Shown in pieces: positions 14,294 to 18,054 of a stretch of 18,054 nucleotides of DNA. A program made the position numbers and the translations under genes. Position 1 is the stretch's first letter. Each line of letters opens with the position of its first letter. Below the pieces are notes generated by a model. It was not told where the DNA came from. It saw only the letters and a program-made list of their open reading frames with translations, and did no database searches. The stretch lies in assembly GCA_009937555.1 (NCBI GenBank), contig JAACFD010000054.1, forward strand, positions 1 through 18,054, given 5' to 3'. The stretch is from Chlamydiales bacterium (lineage in GTDB: Bacteria > Chlamydiota > Chlamydiia > Chlamydiales > JAACFD01).

Positions 14294-16405
14294 CTACATT
14301 AACACTTCGCTTGAAATCGCTCCTAAAGCTTCTATCTTTACATTAGGTGCAATTTCATTAAAAGATAACACAGGCAATCTCGGTAAATTTCTTTCTATTA
14401 GATGCCTGAAGTTTAAGCGTAGTGCTGAAGTTGTTAACACAACAACTTGTGAGCTTTGCTGCGCTGCTACATCTACGTATTGATTAATTTCTTCAATGGT
14501 TTTTCTCACAGTTTGCGGTCTTACCACGATCCTAGAGCCAAATTCGTCTTTATGAATACTCTCTAAAAACATTTGCTCTACTTTTGAGTCTAAAGTGATG
14601 ACATGTATAATTCTCTCTTCATTATGGTACTGCTTAGAAATGGTACGTGCCATTGCCTGGCGAACATACTCTGTCAATACATCACTTTCTTTTGTTTGGT
14701 TTGCATGATCTGCAAGAGTTTCCAGTATGGTAACAATGTCACGAATAGGAATACGCTCTCTCAGTAAATTCTGTAATACTTTAAGTATTTGGCCTAAGGC
14801 TAATTGATTTGGAATCAACTCTTCAATTACAGCTGAAGCATAAACTTTTGCATTATCAATCAATCGCTGCGCTTCTTGTCTATTTAGTAACTCATGAGCA
14901 TGTGTGTGAATCTCTTCAGTTAAGTGAGTAGCTAAGACAGATAAAGTATCTACTACTGTATAACCCATTGCCTCTGCATTTTCTTTCTGTGCCTGAGATA
15001 TCCAAACAGCAGGTAGTCCAAAAGCTGGTTCATGAGTTTTTATCCCTGGAAGTTCTCCCTCTACAGTGCCTGGGTTCATCGCTAGAAAACTATCTAAGTG
15101 TAAGGTCCCACTGGCAACTTCTATGCCTTTTATCTTGATGACATAGATATTAGAATCTAGAGCCATATTATCTCGAATTCTAATTGGGGGCACTAAGAGG
15201 CCTAAGTCTGAAGCTACTTGTCTTCGGATCATTGTAATACGGTTAAGTAAGTCTCCTCCTTGAGAAGGATCTACTAAAGGAATTAAACCATAACCTAACT
15301 CTATTTCCATAGGGTCTACATAAAGAGCTTTTTCCACATCTTCTGCAGACTCTTTTGCTGAAGCCGCACCAGGTTCTTTACTGCCAGGTTCAGCTCCTCC
15401 AATATCTGGACCTGCTGTTGCTAAACGCCCCTCCACAGGACCTGTTTTCCACAGTACATACGCATACAGTCCAATGGTTCCTGCAATTCCATATAAAATT
15501 AGCATAGGCATTCCAGGCACAATACCCAGTACTGCCACAATACCAGCTGTTACAAAAAGTACTCTTGGGTTATTGAATACTTGCTTTTGAAGCATAAACC
15601 CTAAGTTAGTACTTTCTGATGCTCTAGTAACAATTACACCAGAACCCACAGAGATAAGCAGCGCAGGTATTTGTGACACCAAGCCATCACCTACGGTTAA
15701 TACCATATAAGTATCTAAAGCTTCCGCCCAAGAAAAACCTTCAACTAACATTCCTACAGCTAATCCACCTAGAATGTTAACTACTGTGATGATGATACCT
15801 GCAATAGCATCTCCTCTAACAAACTTAGAAGCACCATCCATAGCTCCATAAAAGTCCGCTTCAGAAGTGATCTTTTCTCGGCGCATTTTTGCTTCTTGCT
15901 CATCAATAAGGCCTGCATTTAAATCGGCATCTATTGACATCTGCTTACCTGGCATAGCATCCAAGGTAAAACGAGCAGCAACCTCTGCTATTCTACCCGA
16001 ACCTTTTGTAATAACCACAAAGTTGATTACAGTAAGTAAGATAAAGATGACCAAACCGACGACTAAGTTACCACCAGTAACAAAGTTACCAAATGTCTTA
16101 ATAATATCTCCTGCTTCTCCCTCCGCTAATATCATACGAGTAGAGGCAATGTTCAAGCCCAGGCGAAATAGCGTAAGAAAAAGTAATAATGAGGGAAAGG
16201 CATTAAACTCTAAAGAATCGGTAATATACAACGTTACTAACAGCGTTGTAACAGCAAGAACTATACTAAGTGATAAAAATAAATCGAGTAAAACAGGAGG
16301 AAGCGGGATAACCAGCAGCAGTACAATACTGACAACAGCTACAGATAAAATCGCATCGCTATGCTTATTAATGTTGGTAAAATATTTCGATAAAAAATCT
16401 AACAT
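14294..16405 (-). CDS. flhA: Flagellar export apparatus protein FlhA
   Basis: FlhA is the large export-gate component of the flagellar type III secretion system. In the 703-residue protein the first 330 residues hold about eight membrane helices. The FHIPEP-family signature RLGLNIASTRMIL is at 81-93. The cytoplasmic loop GRIAEVAARFTLDAMPGKQMSIDADLNAG occupies about 137-165, and FVRGDAIAG (196-204) carries the conserved aspartate, Asp199, needed for export in Salmonella. The cytosolic domain, which docks chaperones and substrates, spans about 350-703. I use ATG at 16405 with AGCAGG four bases upstream; TTG immediately before it is an alternative. FlhA rather than the virulence homologue SctV is favoured by the flagellar neighbours flhF, fliA and flhB. 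Length is normal. Confidence 0.96.
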   Translation of the reverse strand: MLDFLSKYFTNINKHSDAILSVAVVSIVLLLVIPLPPVLLDLFLSLSIVLAVTTLLVTLYITDSLEFNAFPSLLLFLTLFRLGLNIASTRMILAEGEAGDIIKTFGNFVTGGNLVVGLVIFILLTVINFVVITKGSGRIAEVAARFTLDAMPGKQMSIDADLNAGLIDEQEAKMRREKITSEADFYGAMDGASKFVRGDAIAGIIITVVNILGGLAVGMLVEGFSWAEALDTYMVLTVGDGLVSQIPALLISVGSGVIVTRASESTNLGFMLQKQVFNNPRVLFVTAGIVAVLGIVPGMPMLILYGIAGTIGLYAYVLWKTGPVEGRLATAGPDIGGAEPGSKEPGAASAKESAEDVEKALYVDPMEIELGYGLIPLVDPSQGGDLLNRITMIRRQVASDLGLLVPPIRIRDNMALDSNIYVIKIKGIEVASGTLHLDSFLAMNPGTVEGELPGIKTHEPAFGLPAVWISQAQKENAEAMGYTVVDTLSVLATHLTEEIHTHAHELLNRQEAQRLIDNAKVYASAVIEELIPNQLALGQILKVLQNLLRERIPIRDIVTILETLADHANQTKESDVLTEYVRQAMARTISKQYHNEERIIHVITLDSKVEQMFLESIHKDEFGSRIVVRPQTVRKTIEEINQYVDVAAQQSSQVVVLTTSALRLNFRHLIERNLPRLPVLSFNEIAPNVKIEALGAISSEVLM

Positions 16406-16431
16406 CAAACCTGCTTTACTTCGGCTATTTT

Positions 16432-16451
16432 AGTTAACACAAAGGTTAACT
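16432..16451. repeat. Inverted repeat in the flhB-flhA intergenic region
   Basis: AGTTAAC (16432-16438) and GTTAACT (16445-16451) are separated by six bases, 27 bases upstream of the flhA start. The 194-base gap (16409-16602) also holds a perfect 12-base palindrome TCAATCGATTGA at 16580-16591. Neither is followed by a T tract, so an operator or mRNA structure is as likely as a terminator. A weak TATAAA -10 match lies at 16478-16483 on the minus strand. Confidence 0.3.
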
Positions 16452-16602
16452 TACGCATTTCCTTAAGATACTTTGCCTTTATACCAATTTGATAAATTTA
16501 TTTAAGTATTTTTAAACAAGAAAGCTAAGATTTTTTGCGCATTTATTTTGCAAAACAGAATTCTTCTAAAATAGAAAACTCAATCGATTGATTATAAGAC
16601 AA

Positions 16603-17715
16603 TTACTGAATCCCTGAACCTCTTTCCATAAATTGCGTACGCTTATCATCTAATTCGTTATTAAGGCGATATACGTAGGCCAGAACCTCAGCTACTGAAT
16701 GATAAAACTCTGGAGGGACTAACTCCCCTGCTTCAGTTACTTTATACAAAGCCCGAGCAAGAGGTGGATTCTCAACAATAGGAACGTTATTTTTCCGAGC
16801 TATTTCTTTAATACCTTCTGCCATTTTCCTTGCCCCTTTTGCCATGCATAAGGGAGCTGGCATTTGCTCAGGATCGTACTTAATAGCAATAGCGTAGTGA
16901 ATAGGGTTAGCAATAACAACATCTGATTTTGGCACATTACCTTTCATTCTAGAGGCCATGAATTGCTGCATCATTCCTCTTAGCTTTGCCTTGACATGAG
17001 CATCACCTTCTGTTTGCTTACGCTCTTCTTTTACCTCTTGCTTAGTCATTTTCATATCTTGTTGAAAACGCCACTTTTGGTAAGTAAAATCAATAATACC
17101 AATAATCAACAGCAAAACTGCCGTCCACAGACCTATCCAAAAAACCTTATTTCCAATGAAAGAGAAGATATCATAATAAGTGCCTACCATCAGTCTCATG
17201 AGCTCCTCCATAGAACCCATGATAATAATATAACAAACAGTAGAAAGAGCCGCTAACTTAAGCAAACCTAAGAAAAGACGCATCAAACCTTGCGTATTAA
17301 AAAAACGCTTATAGTTATTCACATCAAATATATTTAGGTTATTCCACTTAGGATTAATAGACTCTGTTGAAATCGTAAAACCTACTTGGTAGAGATTTAC
17401 TGCCAATGCTGCGGCTACCAAAGTAAAAAGCAGCGGAGCAAGAAAAGACACAAGATAAAAAAGTCCTTCTTTAGCCCAGTAAGCAACGCTTTCAATATTT
17501 TCAATTTTAACGTTAATGTGCTGAAAGATGATCTTCATCGCAGAGATTAAGCCATTGAGAAAGTAAGAAGAGGCAAAATAAAATGACAAAATACCAATCA
17601 GCAGCAAAACCGCAGCTGTTAACTCTTGTGATTTAGCCACTTGACCTTTATTTCTAGCATCTACTAGTTTTTTCTGCGTGGGGGCTTCGGTCTTGTCCTG
17701 CAAATCATCAGACAT
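16603..17715 (-). CDS. flhB: Flagellar export switch protein FlhB
   Basis: FlhB is an export-gate component whose cytoplasmic domain cleaves itself to switch export from hook to filament proteins. The 370-residue protein starts with the typical KTEAPTQKKLVDARNKGQVAKSQEL segment (8-32). It has four membrane helices (about 33-54, 84-109, 147-168, 190-212), then a cytoplasmic domain with KMTKQEVKEERKQTEGD (222-238) and the cleavage region VVIANPIHYAIAIKYDP (266-282). The motif is NPIH rather than the usual NPTH; the cleaving Asn270 and Pro271 are kept. The end, SVAEVLAYVYRLN, is standard for FlhB. It is the first gene of the minus-strand flagellar cluster, 194 bases upstream of flhA, so flhA may have a second promoter. 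The closest AAGGA is 11 bases from the ATG. Confidence 0.96.
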   Translation of the reverse strand: MSDDLQDKTEAPTQKKLVDARNKGQVAKSQELTAAVLLLIGILSFYFASSYFLNGLISAMKIIFQHINVKIENIESVAYWAKEGLFYLVSFLAPLLFTLVAAALAVNLYQVGFTISTESINPKWNNLNIFDVNNYKRFFNTQGLMRLFLGLLKLAALSTVCYIIIMGSMEELMRLMVGTYYDIFSFIGNKVFWIGLWTAVLLLIIGIIDFTYQKWRFQQDMKMTKQEVKEERKQTEGDAHVKAKLRGMMQQFMASRMKGNVPKSDVVIANPIHYAIAIKYDPEQMPAPLCMAKGARKMAEGIKEIARKNNVPIVENPPLARALYKVTEAGELVPPEFYHSVAEVLAYVYRLNNELDDKRTQFMERGSGIQ

Positions 17716-17766
17716 AAGCTTGGAGATCCTTAAGGTGGTAGCATGGTTAATTTAATTAAGGAAAAT

Positions 17767-17786
17767 AAGGGCTTTAAGCCTTTTTT
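17767..17786 (+). terminator. Hairpin with T tract between flhB and the MarC-family gene
   Basis: AAGGGCT (17767-17773) pairs with AGCCTTT (17777-17783), including one G-T wobble, around a three-base loop, and the T run continues to 17786. On the opposite strand it ends in ATTTT. No plus-strand gene is visible just upstream, so its purpose is unclear; on the minus strand it would lie in the flhB leader. Confidence 0.3.
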
Positions 17787-17987
17787 AAAAAGATATTTAT
17801 TTACAATTACCAAGCTAAGTTGGCACGCTTTGTTCTTAGAAGCTAACACAAAAGCAAAAGAGGATTACCCATGCCTTTTTGCCATAAGCTTTTCTGCTAC
17901 AAAGCCTAAAATCCCTTTCACTTTTTAAGGCTTTTAGAGTAAGATGAATGAAAATTATAAGGCTAATTATGAGGATTTTATTTCCCA

Positions 17988-18054
17988 ATGGTTGATATTC
18001 AGCTTTTTTTTGAAATAACTGCCGCTTTTTTTATTATCATGGACCCGATGGGCA
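17988..18054 (+). CDS. MarC/YhgN-family membrane protein, 5' end only
   Basis: Only the first 22 codons lie in the window and the gene runs off the right edge. The translation begins MVDIQLFFEITAAFFIIMDP and continues with MG. The hydrophobic helix followed by (I/V)-x-D-P-x-G is the N-terminal pattern of MarC-family inner-membrane proteins such as YhgN. No substrate should be assigned. An in-frame stop lies six codons upstream, so this ATG is the first possible one; GAGGA is 12 bases upstream, a rather long spacing. A short frame of eight codons (17969-17995) has its ATG just before GAGGA and its stop just inside this gene, so coupling to a leader peptide is conceivable. The call depends on a short stretch. 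Confidence 0.6.
   Translation, partial: MVDIQLFFEITAAFFIIMDPMG

Noticed and set aside
14214..14483. Plus-strand open frame across the flhF-flhA junction
   Set aside because: It is antisense to two conserved proteins and shows no domain.
15867..16433. Plus-strand open frame of 188 codons opposite flhA
   Set aside because: FlhA is unambiguous on the minus strand; the opposite frame is low-complexity, rich in Ser, Lys, Thr and Ile, as expected of antisense sequence.
16996..17256. Plus-strand open frame opposite flhB
   Set aside because: It is antisense to the conserved FlhB core and matches no family.
17820..17836. TTGGCACG followed by CTTTGTTCT, resembling a sigma-54 promoter on the plus strand
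   Set aside because: The -24 element is perfect, but the -12 element (GTTCT) lacks the required GC pair of TTGCT, and no enhancer site is evident.
17743..17928. Possible 61-codon plus-strand gene with AAGG seven bases before its ATG
   Set aside because: A terminator-like hairpin runs through its early codons and the product matches nothing I know. The Shine-Dalgarno is decent, so a small gene is not excluded, but I do not annotate it.
17894..17936. AAAGCCT and AGGCTTT inverted repeat before the MarC-family gene
   Set aside because: The loop is about 20 bases and the stem seven mostly weak pairs; likely chance in this A+T-rich stretch.

Overview
The window is A+T-rich, roughly 37-40% G+C by eye, and gene-dense, with short overlaps inside operons. 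It encodes flagellar parts (flagellin, FlhB, FlhA, FlhF, sigma-28/FliA) next to features that recall Chlamydiae. These are a kinase-like protein fused to a formylglycine-generating-enzyme (FGE) domain, as in chlamydial Pkn1; a plant-type [2Fe-2S] ferredoxin in the same region as flhA and fliA (in Chlamydia trachomatis fer, flhA and the sigma-28 gene are neighbours, from memory); a membrane PLD-family protein; a MarC/YhgN-like protein; and TraB-like and ankyrin proteins without export signals. My best guess is a flagellated chlamydia-related bacterium or another PVC-type lineage. This is inference from gene content, not a phylogenetic result.

Layout. Positions 43-1317 (minus): ferredoxin, a DUF1858-IscA fusion and a small lipoprotein, behind one candidate sigma-70-type promoter. 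1515-1669 (plus): tRNA-Val(TAC) and tRNA-Asp(GTC). 1768-5320 (plus): YitT-like membrane protein, pseudokinase-FGE fusion and epoxyqueuosine reductase QueG, tightly packed. 5341-7014 (minus): a flagellin whose variable centre is replaced by about 300 residues of beta-propeller-like repeats, with a sigma-28-like promoter upstream and a strong intrinsic terminator lying inside the 3' end of queG. 7161-8641 (plus): membrane-anchored PLD-family protein and a SnoaL-like protein. 8818-10579 (plus): TraB/GumN-like protein and an ankyrin-repeat protein one base apart. 10745-11299 (plus): LemA-like membrane protein. 11296-17715 (minus): flhB, flhA, flhF, a small two-helix membrane protein and fliA. 17988 to the end (plus): start of a MarC-family gene.

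How the genes work together. FlhA and FlhB form part of the flagellar type III export gate. FlhF normally directs where the flagellum is built. FliA is the sigma factor that usually transcribes late genes such as flagellin, and the only flagellin here carries a plausible FliA-type promoter about 4 kb away. FlhG, the usual partner of FlhF encoded between flhF and fliA, is missing; a small unrecognised membrane protein occupies its slot.

The most unusual object is the propeller-bearing flagellin, which would display an ordered domain along a filament surface. Also notable are the pseudokinase-FGE fusion lacking catalytic residues, FlhF with a degraded G2 motif, FlhB with NPIH instead of NPTH, and the TraB-ankyrin pair. 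No CRISPR array, insertion sequence, phage gene or rRNA is visible. No stretch longer than 300 bases lacks a feature; the largest coding-free interval (1318-1767) holds the two tRNA genes.
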